From an uncultured Prevotellaceae bacterium (GTDB taxonomy: Bacteria > Bacteroidota > Bacteroidia > Bacteroidales > Muribaculaceae): DNA of 64,000 nucleotides. Positions 1-8,665 of this stretch are shown in pieces. Position numbers and translations under genes: made by a program. A model generated the notes under the pieces. That model worked only from the letters and a program-made list of their open reading frames with translations, did no database searches and was not told the DNA's origin. The stretch lies in NCBI GenBank assembly GCA_905210415.1, contig CAJLWM010000004.1, positions 5,853-69,852 of the forward strand, written 5' to 3'. Each line of letters begins with the position of its first letter. The first letter of the stretch is position 1.

Positions 1-10
1 ACTATTTCTT

Positions 11-1039
11 ATGAAAATACTTATAGAAAGCCATATCCCCTACATCAAGGGGCTACTTGAGCCATTTGCCCAAGTGGAATATCTCGAACCGCAGCAATTC
101 ACCAGCGAAAGCGTGGCTGATGCCGACGCTCTCATCATTCGCACACGCACCTATTGCAACGCCTCGTTGCTCGATGGCAGCCGATGCCAGTTTATAGGCA
201 CTGCCACCATAGGCACCGACCACATCGACCTCGGCTACTGTAAAAGCCGAGGCATCACCGTGTGCAACGCTGCCGGATGCAACGCTCCTGCCGTAGCGCA
301 ATATGTGCTTGCCTCTATCTATCAGCACATGCAAGCCAAGCACATCGCTTCGCCAGAATCCCTCACCGTGGGCGTGGTGGGCGTAGGACATGTGGGCAGC
401 ATCGTGGCTCGATTTGCCAAGGAATGCGGATTTAAGGTGTTGCTCAGCGACCCTCCACGCGCCGAGCGCGAAGGCGGCGACCAGTTCACCTCGCTCAGCC
501 ACATCTGCGCAGAAGCCGATATCATCACATTTCACACTCCGCTCACCAAGCAGGGCGAACACGCCACCTATCACATCTGCAATGAGAAGATGCTCGGCAA
601 TTTGAGCAAATGCAGCCTGCTTATCAACTCTGCCCGCGGACCGATTGTCGAAACCGAGGCGCTGCTCAAGCATCTGCACACCAACGATAATCTGAGCGTG
701 GCCATAGACTGCTGGGAAGGCGAACCAAACATCAACCCCGACCTGCTACAACGCGCATTCATAGCCACACCTCACATTGCCGGCTATTCGGCAGAGGGCA
801 AAAAGCGAGGCACAGCCATGGTGATTGAGCAACTCAACGCACATTTCGGCTGGAATGCCGTGCCACAATCAGTGGATGATTGCACCCCTACAACAGGCGC
901 TCGCAACGCTTCGCTCGGCCGCATTGCCGCAAGCTACAATCCGCTCACCGACACCGAGGCTCTGCGCACCAACCCTCAAGACTTTGAGGCTCTTCGCAAC
1001 CACTACGCACTGCGTCACGAAGTGGAATCGGCAGAATAA
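11..1039 (+). CDS. pdxB: Erythronate-4-phosphate dehydrogenase
   Basis: NAD-dependent cytosolic enzyme that oxidises 4-phospho-D-erythronate in the DXP-dependent pyridoxal 5'-phosphate pathway. The 342-residue product has the D-isomer-specific 2-hydroxyacid dehydrogenase layout: a split catalytic domain around a Rossmann domain with GVGHVG at 124-129. The expected catalytic residues are visible: Arg209 in NSARG, Glu238 in WEGEP and His255 in TPHIAGYS. The tail past about residue 285 fits the extra PdxB dimerisation domain and argues against a plain SerA or glyoxylate reductase. The ATG at 11 gives a normal full-length protein. Only ten bases precede it, so upstream operon partners cannot be judged. 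A hairpin at 1046-1081 follows the stop. Confidence 0.92.
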   Translation: MKILIESHIPYIKGLLEPFAQVEYLEPQQFTSESVADADALIIRTRTYCNASLLDGSRCQFIGTATIGTDHIDLGYCKSRGITVCNAAGCNAPAVAQYVLASIYQHMQAKHIASPESLTVGVVGVGHVGSIVARFAKECGFKVLLSDPPRAEREGGDQFTSLSHICAEADIITFHTPLTKQGEHATYHICNEKMLGNLSKCSLLINSARGPIVETEALLKHLHTNDNLSVAIDCWEGEPNINPDLLQRAFIATPHIAGYSAEGKKRGTAMVIEQLNAHFGWNAVPQSVDDCTPTTGARNASLGRIAASYNPLTDTEALRTNPQDFEALRNHYALRHEVESAE

Positions 1040-1045
1040 ACAACA

Positions 1046-1081
1046 TCGTCGGAGTTGGCATCACATATCCAGCTCCGACGA
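1046..1081 (+). terminator. Hairpin after pdxB, probable terminator
   Basis: TCGTCGGAG at 1046-1054 pairs with CTCCGACGA at 1073-1081 across an 18-base loop, followed by an AT-rich stretch. It lies between the convergent pdxB and EamA genes and could serve both directions. The T tract is weak. Confidence 0.55.
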
Positions 1082-1110
1082 ATTTATATACTATTGCGGT
1101 TAATCCCAAA

Positions 1111-2037
1111 TTATCTCTTCTCGCGGTTGACCAACCACACGCCCACAAACACAAACAATGTGGCAAGCACATTCATACCCGTAAGCACAGCCAATCCCAC
1201 TGCCACCGAACTAACCACTGCCACCACTGGTTGCAAATAGTTGTACATCGCTATCACTGTAGGCTCCACACGTCGTTGTGCCACAGGAATAAGCATATAC
1301 GCCAAACATGTGCCGAAGATGATGATAAAGCCGAGATCGATGTATTGCATAGTGGTCATTGCCGACCAATCTACCGAAATCATATCCATTACCGACACCG
1401 GAAGCACGGCTATCGCTGAAATAAGGAACAACCACTTCATAAGCGTTCTGAGCGAATACTTGCTCATCAACTTAGGGAAGCACACCAGATAGAGCGCTCC
1501 GCACACCTGCGCCAATAGGCAGAATGCATCGCCAAGCACCGGATTAGCGACATTCACATCGGTATCAACCTCTCCGGTAAACACAAATATCAATGCCCCG
1601 CTGAGGCCCACTACCACGCCCAAAGTCTTGCTCCATGAGAACATCGCTCCAGCGATAAGCGCACCAAACAGCAACGTGAATATCGGCGTAAGGCTGCACA
1701 CCACCGAGGCATCGAGCGGACTGGTGAAGCTCACGCCAACGATTATCAGCACCTGATTAAGTCCTATCACAAGCAACGACGCCACAATCAGCGGCAAGAA
1801 ATCTTTCCTTTCGATTCGTTCTGCCACGCCTGTCGATGGCTTTACAAACAAACTCACAAGCCAGAAGAGCAACGCGCCTCCTATTATACGGAAGCCCGAC
1901 AATGCCATCGGAGTGATCACACCGCCATTGAGCAAATCCTTAAGGAACGGTGCCATCAAGCCCCACGACACATTGGCTACCAACAAAGCCAAATGGCCCT
2001 TGCTTTTCTCTCCAGCGAAAATCTTATTAATACCCAT
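1111..2037 (-). CDS. EamA/DMT-superfamily exporter
   Basis: 308-residue integral membrane protein built from two EamA repeats of about five helices each, giving about ten predicted transmembrane segments. The first repeat starts at residue 13 (GHLALLVANVSWGLMAPF), where the small-residue and Trp pattern is typical of drug/metabolite transporters of the RhaT/YdcZ/EamA kind. The substrate cannot be told from sequence; family members export amino acids, nucleosides or drugs. The gene starts 22 bp after the stop of the acyltransferase gene upstream and is probably co-transcribed with it. The C-terminus ends in a basic NREKR tail, usual for an inside terminus. Confidence 0.85.
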   Translation of the reverse strand: MGINKIFAGEKSKGHLALLVANVSWGLMAPFLKDLLNGGVITPMALSGFRIIGGALLFWLVSLFVKPSTGVAERIERKDFLPLIVASLLVIGLNQVLIIVGVSFTSPLDASVVCSLTPIFTLLFGALIAGAMFSWSKTLGVVVGLSGALIFVFTGEVDTDVNVANPVLGDAFCLLAQVCGALYLVCFPKLMSKYSLRTLMKWLFLISAIAVLPVSVMDMISVDWSAMTTMQYIDLGFIIIFGTCLAYMLIPVAQRRVEPTVIAMYNYLQPVVAVVSSVAVGLAVLTGMNVLATLFVFVGVWLVNREKR

Positions 2038-2059
2038 ATATACTTTTTATTTGTAATAT

Positions 2060-3070
2060 TTATTTTTCAGTCTTTGAGCTCCTGATTGCAAGCAGCTTAT
2101 CGAAGAGCATTGCTCGTGGCTTATCCACCAGGATGCACACCACGTATATTGCCACACCAATGCCAGTAGCCATCACTGCATACATCGTGCCGCCGTAGGT
2201 GTCGTAGATATTGCTCAACAGCGGACGCAAAACGTGTGGATATACACTGAAGTGCATGTGTATCAGATACACCGCAAATGCCGACGATGCCACCCAATTG
2301 ATGGCGCGGCTCTTGAAGCGCATTGTGGCAAACACTGTGAAGAGGGCCAACGACTCAAGCACCACCAAAGGATTGTTGTAACCAATCACCTTGAAGTATC
2401 TCATATCCTGCATCATCAGCACCACACCAAGCAACGATGCCACATACACCACCACGGCAGTCCATCGCCATGGGAAACGCTCGTGGTGCTGCATCGCCTC
2501 GCGCAGCACATGGCCAAGCCAATATATAAACACCATATGGTAGACAGTATAGCCTGTGTCGTTAAACGCCATCTCAAACCACCAGCCGCCAAGGCAATTC
2601 ACCACTGTGAGCACACCAGCTATTATCACATGCTCGCGATAGGTGGTGCGGTGAAGCACAGCATTGATGGCAGGGCTTAGCGCCATTAGCATAAAGTAAC
2701 AGGTCACAAACCACTGCGATGAGTGGGTGATGCCGCTCACTGCATATTGTGTGTATTTCGGCAAGAACAATTCGGGGTAGAAGCAGCACACCACAAGATA
2801 CAATATCACTGCATACCAAAGCACCCATCCAACGTATTTAACCATGCCTTTGGCACTCATACGTATTCCGAAATATCCCGAAATCAATACAAATAGATTC
2901 ACTCCGATTATTGCAAACGATTCGAGGAACTCCGCTCCCCAAACGTCTGAAAAACTACAATTTGATAATGGTAAAAACTTTTCAACAGCCACACCGTTGA
3001 AATGCACCATAATAATCATCGCCATTGCTATTATTCGCAACAACTCAAACTGCGACTCTCTTACTTTCAT
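2060..3070 (-). CDS. Acyltransferase family 3 (OafA/WecH type)
   Basis: 336-residue polytopic inner membrane protein. It opens with the family signature: charged ESQFELLRIIAMAMIIMVH, with the conserved His at the end of helix 1, followed by about ten hydrophobic segments. Such enzymes move acetyl or other acyl groups onto sugars of surface polysaccharides, peptidoglycan or lipids; the acceptor here is unknown. It is the first gene of a two-gene unit with the EamA exporter. A TACCTTTG box on the minus strand (3096-3103) lies about 25 bases upstream of the ATG. It is one of five acyltransferase-3 genes in the first 12 kb. Confidence 0.85.
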   Translation of the reverse strand: MKVRESQFELLRIIAMAMIIMVHFNGVAVEKFLPLSNCSFSDVWGAEFLESFAIIGVNLFVLISGYFGIRMSAKGMVKYVGWVLWYAVILYLVVCCFYPELFLPKYTQYAVSGITHSSQWFVTCYFMLMALSPAINAVLHRTTYREHVIIAGVLTVVNCLGGWWFEMAFNDTGYTVYHMVFIYWLGHVLREAMQHHERFPWRWTAVVVYVASLLGVVLMMQDMRYFKVIGYNNPLVVLESLALFTVFATMRFKSRAINWVASSAFAVYLIHMHFSVYPHVLRPLLSNIYDTYGGTMYAVMATGIGVAIYVVCILVDKPRAMLFDKLLAIRSSKTEK

Positions 3071-3095
3071 ATAACTGACATTTTAATAACGCCCA

Positions 3096-3103
3096 CAAAG
3101 GTA
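3096..3103 (-). promoter_or_regulatory. Bacteroidetes -7 box upstream of the acyltransferase-EamA unit
   Basis: TACCTTTG on the minus strand matches TAnnTTTG. A TTG lies about 20 bases further upstream in place of the -33 TTTG. It would give a leader of about 20 bases before the ATG at 3070. Confidence 0.5.
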
Positions 3104-3170
3104 ACAACTAATAAACGATTACACAATACAAAAACACCGCCCGAATAAGCAAAATCCGCAAAAAAATACC

Positions 3171-3178
3171 TATCTTTG
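3171..3178 (+). promoter_or_regulatory. -7 box almost abutting the start of the 3.2 kb gene
   Basis: TATCTTTG is a perfect TAnnTTTG match, but it ends only five bases before the ATG at 3184. Transcription would begin at or just before that ATG. No clear -33 TTTG lies 19-20 bases upstream. Confidence 0.4.
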
Positions 3179-3183
3179 ATGTG

Positions 3184-3648
3184 ATGGAATTTTTTACGTC
3201 AACCGGATTTTATTGCTTAGCGATTGTCACAGCCATCGCCCTGTTAGGCATGCTGTTGCACCCTGCGCAGATAAAGCCCGCCGAAACCTACATCATGCGA
3301 GCAATGCTCATGCCCGACGATGCCCCGTGCAATGGCGGCAGCGTGACAATAAGTGTGGCTGCCGACGGAAGCATCACACTTAAGCGCCGCGGCATAACGG
3401 CACCGTCCGACACGGCTATCAATCTGGTGGCTGATGTGAGGGGCGACAAGGTGAAAATCATCGAGAAATTGGCGATGCCACAGTCCATCGGCCACAGCGA
3501 TGAGCCACTGATTGCATCGGTGCAACTGCATTTCATAGGGCGCGGACGTTGGGCAATACGCTACGAAAGCGAGGTCACTGGCACTTGGTGCACACTCTCG
3601 CTGCTCAATGCCGAGGGGTTTAGCACCACAGCGGAGATGCGCTACTGA
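3184..3648 (+). CDS. Small membrane-anchored protein of unknown function
   Basis: No family is recognised. The product is 154 residues from the ATG at 3184; an in-frame GTG at 3181 would add one residue. A hydrophobic helix at about residues 8-26 looks like a signal anchor or uncleaved signal peptide. The rest (about 35-154) is a soluble, beta-rich, cysteine-poor domain with a tract of Asp and Gly, likely outside the cytoplasm. It stands alone: the acyltransferase upstream is divergent and the PorZ-like gene follows 137 bp later. A -7 box sits immediately before the start. If the message is not leaderless, a later Met (for example the one at about residue 37) is an alternative start, but that would remove the hydrophobic helix. 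Confidence 0.6.
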   Translation: MEFFTSTGFYCLAIVTAIALLGMLLHPAQIKPAETYIMRAMLMPDDAPCNGGSVTISVAADGSITLKRRGITAPSDTAINLVADVRGDKVKIIEKLAMPQSIGHSDEPLIASVQLHFIGRGRWAIRYESEVTGTWCTLSLLNAEGFSTTAEMRY

Positions 3649-3785
3649 CTCGCCGACTTCATCGCTCCCTTCGCCACACAAACGACGGTTTACGAAGGAT
3701 TTTCACACAATAGTAATCAGATTGTTACGTTATATCATTAAATAAAGCAAAGCAACATACAATCCAGAAAATAAAAACATTGACT

Positions 3786-6146
3786 ATGATAAAGAAACTG
3801 ACTCTCGCCTTACTGATAGCACTATCGGCTCTCGTCGCCAATGCCGCAGTAGGCTCTTGGAAAATACATCCAATATTCGGTTCCACCCCTACCAACACCG
3901 TCGACGCAGGCGACAAGGTGTATTACCTCGTGTCGAAAAACCTTTATTGCTACGACAAAGAAACTTCTGAAAACATCGCTTATGACCGCAGCAACTACCT
4001 CAACGACACTCAGATAACAAATATCTACTACAACACCCAGAAGAAATATCTCTTGGTGGCATACGATGACTCAAACATCGACATTATCCTCAACGATGGC
4101 AAAGTGGTGAACATCCCAGACATCAACAATGCCCTACTCACCACAGCTAAGACCATCAACGATGTGACTTTCGCCGACAACGGCGCCTACATCGCCACCG
4201 CTTTTGGCTACGTGATTGTCAACGACGAGAAATACGAGGTGCGCGAATCTCGCATCTACAACGTCAACATCACCTCTATCGCAAAGGTAGGCAACGCCTT
4301 GCTGCTTGGCTCGCCTAACGGTTTGTACTACGGCAACGCATCGAAGCAACACAGCACACTATCGTCGATGAGCCTCAACACCGAGTTTGCCAACACAATG
4401 ATCTACCCGCTCGAGGGCAATGCGTTTATCCACTACGGCAACAGCTTCGCTGCCACCTATTCAGTGGCGCTCGACGAGAGCAACAACCCTACAGGCATAG
4501 CAAAACTCGCCGACATCAATTCGGGCAAACCGGCTTTGATACAACCAGTGAAGGCTCTTGACAAGGTGGTGGTTTCTTACCCATCTGCCCCATGCTACTA
4601 TGCCGTGTCGGCCGACGGTAAAACCAGCACACGCGTAAATCTGCCTGGCGACGTGCGCAACGAGATGCTCACATCGCAAGAGTCTGACGGCTCATGGTGG
4701 ACAGTTGGCGCAAAAGGCTTGCGCAAACTCACCATCTCAGGCACCACAGCCACTGTGCTGCTCGACTACCAGAAAATCAACGCTTCGTCGGTTTCCATCC
4801 CAGTGCATCTCACCTACAACGAAGGGCTGGATATCCTTTATGTAAAGAACACTGGCAGCAACTCGCTTTATACATCCGGACAAAGCCCGACACAACTCAA
4901 CACCTTGTCAAACGGCAATTGGACAGTATTGTCGCCAACAGTATCGACTCTCAGAAACAACAACAAATACCTTGATCAAACCTATAAAGTAGTCGTTGAC
5001 CCTAACGATCCTCATTCTTACGTAATTGGTAGTAAAATGGAGGGAGTTTTCCGTTTTACCGACAACGAAGAAGTTGCCCACTGGGCATGGAAAAACAGCC
5101 CTATTATTGACTCAGGCAATCGTTGCAACACCGGCGACCCACAATTTGACAAAGCTGGCAATATGTGGGTTATTCAAGCAAAATCGGGCGCCGTAAACCC
5201 TGTCATCCTCCCAAAAGGCAAATTCAATGCTCCAGAAACATCCGATTGGATCACAGCCAATGTCACATTATCGACAAACTGGCGACAACATTTCCTGATT
5301 ACAAAGAAATCAGACATTAAGATCCACACTTCTGGTGGCTGGGGAAGCGCATTAGTGTTTATGAACGATAATGGCAACCCCTCTGGCGCAATTACAAAAC
5401 AAGAGTATAACAACAACACCACTCTCGACCAAGACTCCCGAAACTTCAAATGGTATTACATTCACTGCCTTACAGAAGACCTTAACGGCAAGGTGTGGAT
5501 GGGCTGCGACTTAGGCGTAGCAGAATTCGACCCAGTGAAATGTGCAGCGACACCAAACGCCACAGTCTACCGTCCTAAAGTGCCTCGCAACGACGGCACA
5601 AACAATGCCGACTATCTGCTTGATGGCGTGCAAGTGAATGCCATTGCCGTAGACGGGATGAATCGCAAATGGATTGGCACCGACAATTCTGGTCTATATC
5701 TGGTGAGCGCCGACGGCACTGAAATCATAGAGCAATTCACCTCTGCCAACAGCATCTTGCCTTCAGACAAGATTATATCAGTGCTTTGCAACCCCACAAA
5801 CAACATCGTATATGTAGGTACCGAAAGCGGATTGCTTGAATACGAAAGCGACTCTTCTACACCTGCTGCTACCTACGATGACGTGTATGTCTACCCTAAC
5901 CCTGTTCGTCCCGACTACACCGGAGCAATCACAATTAAGGGCCTTATGGAAAACTCGCTCGTGAAAATCGCCGACTCTGCCGGCAACGTGGTAGCACAAA
6001 TGCAATCAAATGGCGGTATGGTCACTTGGGACGGCTGTAACAGCAATGGCGACCGCGTGAAGAGCGGCGTGTATTTCGTACTCGCATCAGAAAACGAAAA
6101 CAATGAAAGCAACGCTGTTGTAGCAAAATTCCTCATTATGAGATAA
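3786..6146 (+). CDS. porZ: PorZ-like T9SS-associated double-propeller protein
   Basis: 786-residue exported protein. A TTG codon at 3780 is in frame, but the ATG at 3786 starts a clean signal peptide (MIKKLTLALLIALSALVANA, cleavage after about residue 20). The next 240 residues match the N-terminal PorZ propeller pattern (WKIHPIFGSTPTN, DKVYYLVSKNLYCYDKET, VVNIPDI, INDVTFADNGAYIATAFG). The second half has propeller repeats with NGKVWMGCDLGVAEF and NRKWIGTDNSGLYLV. The last 85 residues are a beta-sandwich resembling a T9SS C-terminal domain (YPNPVRPDY, WDGCNSNGDRVKSGVYFV). In Porphyromonas, PorZ is part of the surface attachment machinery that links A-LPS to T9SS cargo. Other T9SS genes are absent from the window, but several proteins here carry T9SS-like tails. 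It could instead be a propeller-containing paralog. Confidence 0.78.
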   Translation: MIKKLTLALLIALSALVANAAVGSWKIHPIFGSTPTNTVDAGDKVYYLVSKNLYCYDKETSENIAYDRSNYLNDTQITNIYYNTQKKYLLVAYDDSNIDIILNDGKVVNIPDINNALLTTAKTINDVTFADNGAYIATAFGYVIVNDEKYEVRESRIYNVNITSIAKVGNALLLGSPNGLYYGNASKQHSTLSSMSLNTEFANTMIYPLEGNAFIHYGNSFAATYSVALDESNNPTGIAKLADINSGKPALIQPVKALDKVVVSYPSAPCYYAVSADGKTSTRVNLPGDVRNEMLTSQESDGSWWTVGAKGLRKLTISGTTATVLLDYQKINASSVSIPVHLTYNEGLDILYVKNTGSNSLYTSGQSPTQLNTLSNGNWTVLSPTVSTLRNNNKYLDQTYKVVVDPNDPHSYVIGSKMEGVFRFTDNEEVAHWAWKNSPIIDSGNRCNTGDPQFDKAGNMWVIQAKSGAVNPVILPKGKFNAPETSDWITANVTLSTNWRQHFLITKKSDIKIHTSGGWGSALVFMNDNGNPSGAITKQEYNNNTTLDQDSRNFKWYYIHCLTEDLNGKVWMGCDLGVAEFDPVKCAATPNATVYRPKVPRNDGTNNADYLLDGVQVNAIAVDGMNRKWIGTDNSGLYLVSADGTEIIEQFTSANSILPSDKIISVLCNPTNNIVYVGTESGLLEYESDSSTPAATYDDVYVYPNPVRPDYTGAITIKGLMENSLVKIADSAGNVVAQMQSNGGMVTWDGCNSNGDRVKSGVYFVLASENENNESNAVVAKFLIMR

Positions 6147-6184
6147 CCTCTCTTAAAACCAATTCGGTTAAAACCAACTATACA

Positions 6185-6232
6185 ACACATTCATCACCAC
6201 ACCCATCGCAGTGGCGATGAATGTGTTTTTCA
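6185..6232 (+). terminator. Rho-independent terminator after the PorZ-like gene
   Basis: ACACATTCATC pairs with GATGAATGTGT, followed by a T run ending near 6230. It lies about 40 bases after the stop and just before the next acyltransferase gene. Confidence 0.75.
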
Positions 6233-6245
6233 CTAGCCTCCGAAA

Positions 6246-7284
6246 ATGGCAGAGAAGCAACGCATAGAATATATCGACCTCATAAAAGGCATAACTATTG
6301 TTTTAGTAATGTATTATCATTGCCCTGTTCCTGAAGACAACCACGCAATGATGATGCTTAGTTACACTCGTATTCCCACATACGTTTTTCTGTCTGGGCT
6401 TTTCTTCTCAACTTACGACTCGTTTAAGCAATTTGTCGTAAAAAAAAACGAATCGATACATCATACCCCTGGTTTTCTTTGTCGCATTTGCACTTATCAC
6501 TCTTCCGCTACACTACAACGGACTTAATCTAAACGAATTTAAAAGCTTCGTCTATGATATCGTTGTAAACGGCTCAATTGAACGACTCAATGGCCCTATA
6601 TGGTTTTTAGAAATGCTGGTTTGGCTATCGCTCTTCTCCTATGCAATTGACACCCTGCTAAAGGATAAGACCAAAGTCCTAAAAGCATCCCTGTGCATCA
6701 TCATATCTCTCATAGCCTTTACGCTCAACGATATAGTATCACAATATGAATATAATTCATTTCTCGCCATCCTTTTCATATATAACATTAAACTTCCAGC
6801 AGCACTAATATTTCTGCCCACCTTTTATATTCCACACCTTTTCAGGACTCAAATATTATGCTATCATAAGCCACGACTTTTGTATACCGGATTACCCATC
6901 ACACTAATTGTACTCTACCTTTGTGCCGACAGCACAATAATTCATAGTATCTGCAAATACAACATTAGTTATCCTCGTTTCTTCATCGGACAATTTGCCG
7001 GTATATATTCCATCTTTGTCATCGGCTATGTTATCAAGCGTCTTCCTTTCTTCTCTTTTGTTGGCAGGTACTCTATAATAGTTCTTGGAACGCATATGTT
7101 AGTAAAACAATTCTTTATCTTCTATCTGAATATAACTGATCCGTACATACTTTTTGCAATACTTGTTGTCACCGCCCCAATATGCATTTTGGTGATAAAA
7201 CAGTATTTCCCGCATTTCACCGCACAAAAAGATCTGCTCAAACTATCGCCTGACGGCAAACTGAAGATTTCTTTTAAAGATTAA
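6246..7284 (+). pseudogene. Acyltransferase family 3 gene split by a frameshift at an A9 tract
   Basis: The ATG at 6246 opens a typical acyltransferase-3 N-terminus (RIEYIDLIKGITIVLVMYYH). The frame is lost at a run of nine A at 6440-6448 and ends at 6527. The +1 frame continues without interruption from that tract to the stop at 7284 (TNRYIIPLVFFVAFALITLP, then GPIWFLEMLVWL and about seven helices). Removing one A would give a single protein of about 345 residues, the usual length. The break could be a true pseudogene, a phase-variable OFF state, or a sequencing error in the homopolymer. The gene is clearly AT-richer than its neighbours. It has no operon partner, with a terminator before it and a MITE-like repeat after it. 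Confidence 0.8.
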
Positions 7285-7295
7285 ATATTATTTTG

Positions 7296-7303
7296 TATCT
7301 TTG
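7296..7303 (+). promoter_or_regulatory. TATCTTTG -7-like box before the MITE-like repeat and tRNA-Pro
   Basis: Perfect TAnnTTTG match, 12 bases after the acyltransferase stop and eight bases before a MITE-like repeat. It could drive the tRNA about 200 bases downstream, with the repeat in the leader. No -33 box is evident. Confidence 0.3.
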
Positions 7304-7310
7304 CATCGAT

Positions 7311-7493
7311 TAAACCCAATTCGGTCATTAGGGCTCGGATGGATTTCGGAATTTTAGAAGTGCAGATTTTGATTGCTTTTTAATGAGTAATTGCGAGTTA
7401 AAAACAAGCAAAAGATGCCTTATAAAAGCCGAAAGACGCCAAGCAGTAGAAAATATTTTTACATATACGGCCAAATGACCGATTTGGGCTAAA
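7311..7493 (+). repeat. MITE-like repeat, copy 1
   Basis: 183-bp element with terminal inverted repeats: TAAACCCAATTCGGTCATTA at the left and AATGACCGATTTGGGCTAAA at the right. Its interior matches the copies at 24087, 30843, 62143 and 63914 (for example AGATGCCTTATAAAAGCCGA and CCAAGCAGTAGAAAA). It lacks the small AATAGC/GCTATT hairpin found in copies 2 and 4. No coding capacity. Confidence 0.8.
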
Positions 7494-7501
7494 ACCATCG
7501 G

Positions 7502-7574
7502 CGGGGTGTAGCACAGTTGGTAGCGCGCTACGTTCGGGACGTAGAGGTCGGAAGTTCGAGTCTTCTCACCCCGA
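7502..7574 (+). tRNA. tRNA-Pro (CGG)
   Basis: Cloverleaf read directly. Acceptor stem CGGGGTG (7502-7508) pairs with CACCCCG (7567-7573), with discriminator A7574. The anticodon stem CTACG/CGTAG encloses loop TTCGGGA, giving anticodon CGG at 7535-7537, which reads CCG. The T arm is GGAAG-TTCGAGT-CTTCT. The D arm has one A-C mismatch. The 3' CCA is not encoded. A strong hairpin terminator follows within ten bases. Confidence 0.93.
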
Positions 7575-7580
7575 CACCAA

Positions 7581-7622
7581 AAAATCGCTTGTTGCTTAAA
7601 GAAGCAACAAGCGATTTTTTAT
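7581..7622. terminator. Bidirectional terminator between tRNA-Pro and an acyltransferase gene
   Basis: AAAATCGCTTGTTGCTT pairs perfectly with AAGCAACAAGCGATTTT around a short AA-rich loop, with T6 on the plus strand and A-rich sequence on the other side. It can end both the tRNA transcript and the convergent acyltransferase operon, whose stop codon overlaps its edge. Confidence 0.85.
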
Positions 7623-8635
7623 TTTATACCAAAGCACATCCTTAGCGCCTTGTTATGACTGAGCATCACCACCTTAGAAACAAGCACAGGCGCATATACC
7701 CCTGCCAATATGCTCAGGATATAGAACAGCCAAAACAATCTCTCATCATAGAATATGTGTTTCCACAACACAATCTCCACCATCCACTGGCACGGAAGCG
7801 ACATAAGATATATTTGATAGGAATGTTCTCTAAACGAACCAAACAACATCGGCATCCACGTTGACAAATTGATTGCTAACGATACGAAAACGAATATGCT
7901 TAGCACCCGTTGCAGAAATCCAAAACCATAGTAATAGCTCACCACATAGCCTGCAAAACACACAAGCCCCAATCGCCAATCGCTCAACCTCTCGTGCAAC
8001 TTTTTCTCAAAGCACACCATTCCGAGGAAGAAGAACACCAAATACTGCGGAAATTTATACAGCGCAAACACCCTTGTCGCAAAAAAATCTGGGGGAACAA
8101 AATAGATGCCTACACCCACCATCAAAATCACAATCTGCGCATATCTATTACTGCATGCCCACCTAAAAATCGGGTACAGCAGCATCAGATCCATCAACGT
8201 GACAATAAACCACAGATAAAACGCAGGACTTCCCTTCTTGAAAATAACGTACGCATCAAATATGCTCTGAATACTTATCTGGGCTTCACCTCCCGAAAGC
8301 AATGTCATCAAAAAGTGTATCACATAATACACCACCACAAAAAAGGCGTATGGCACAAACAAGCGCTTGAACTTATCCTTATAAAACGAAAGAATCGTGA
8401 AGTTTCGCGCTATTCGTGTTTTATAGAGCATCGCTCCAGAAACAAACATAAACAATGGCATACGCAGTGGCCCAAACAGCGACGCTATTCGGTAAACCGC
8501 TTCATGATTCGCCCCTGTAGACATATCCACAAGGCTCACATGGTTCATCACCACAAGCAATATCGTCACGCCACGCAGGATATCCACCCACACCAATCTA
8601 TCTGGTGCTGCCATATTCTGTTGCCCTGCACTCAT
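7619..8635 (-). CDS. Acyltransferase family 3, paralog of the 11.1 kb gene
   Basis: 338-residue polytopic membrane acyltransferase with about ten helices. After a short hydrophilic lead comes WVDILRGVTILLVVMNHVSL, with the conserved His. The first 60 residues and the last ten (ALRMCFGIK) closely match the protein at 11075-12070 (WVDILRGVNILLVVMWHVSL; ELRMCFGMK), so the two are recent paralogs. It is the last gene of the operon manC - OafA-like - this gene, 30 bp after the preceding stop. The sugar acceptor is unknown; the context suggests modification of a mannose-containing surface glycan. Confidence 0.87.
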   Translation of the reverse strand: MSAGQQNMAAPDRLVWVDILRGVTILLVVMNHVSLVDMSTGANHEAVYRIASLFGPLRMPLFMFVSGAMLYKTRIARNFTILSFYKDKFKRLFVPYAFFVVVYYVIHFLMTLLSGGEAQISIQSIFDAYVIFKKGSPAFYLWFIVTLMDLMLLYPIFRWACSNRYAQIVILMVGVGIYFVPPDFFATRVFALYKFPQYLVFFFLGMVCFEKKLHERLSDWRLGLVCFAGYVVSYYYGFGFLQRVLSIFVFVSLAINLSTWMPMLFGSFREHSYQIYLMSLPCQWMVEIVLWKHIFYDERLFWLFYILSILAGVYAPVLVSKVVMLSHNKALRMCFGIK

Positions 8636-8665
8636 CCCTATCTCTTCTATTGACCGCAGGATAAA

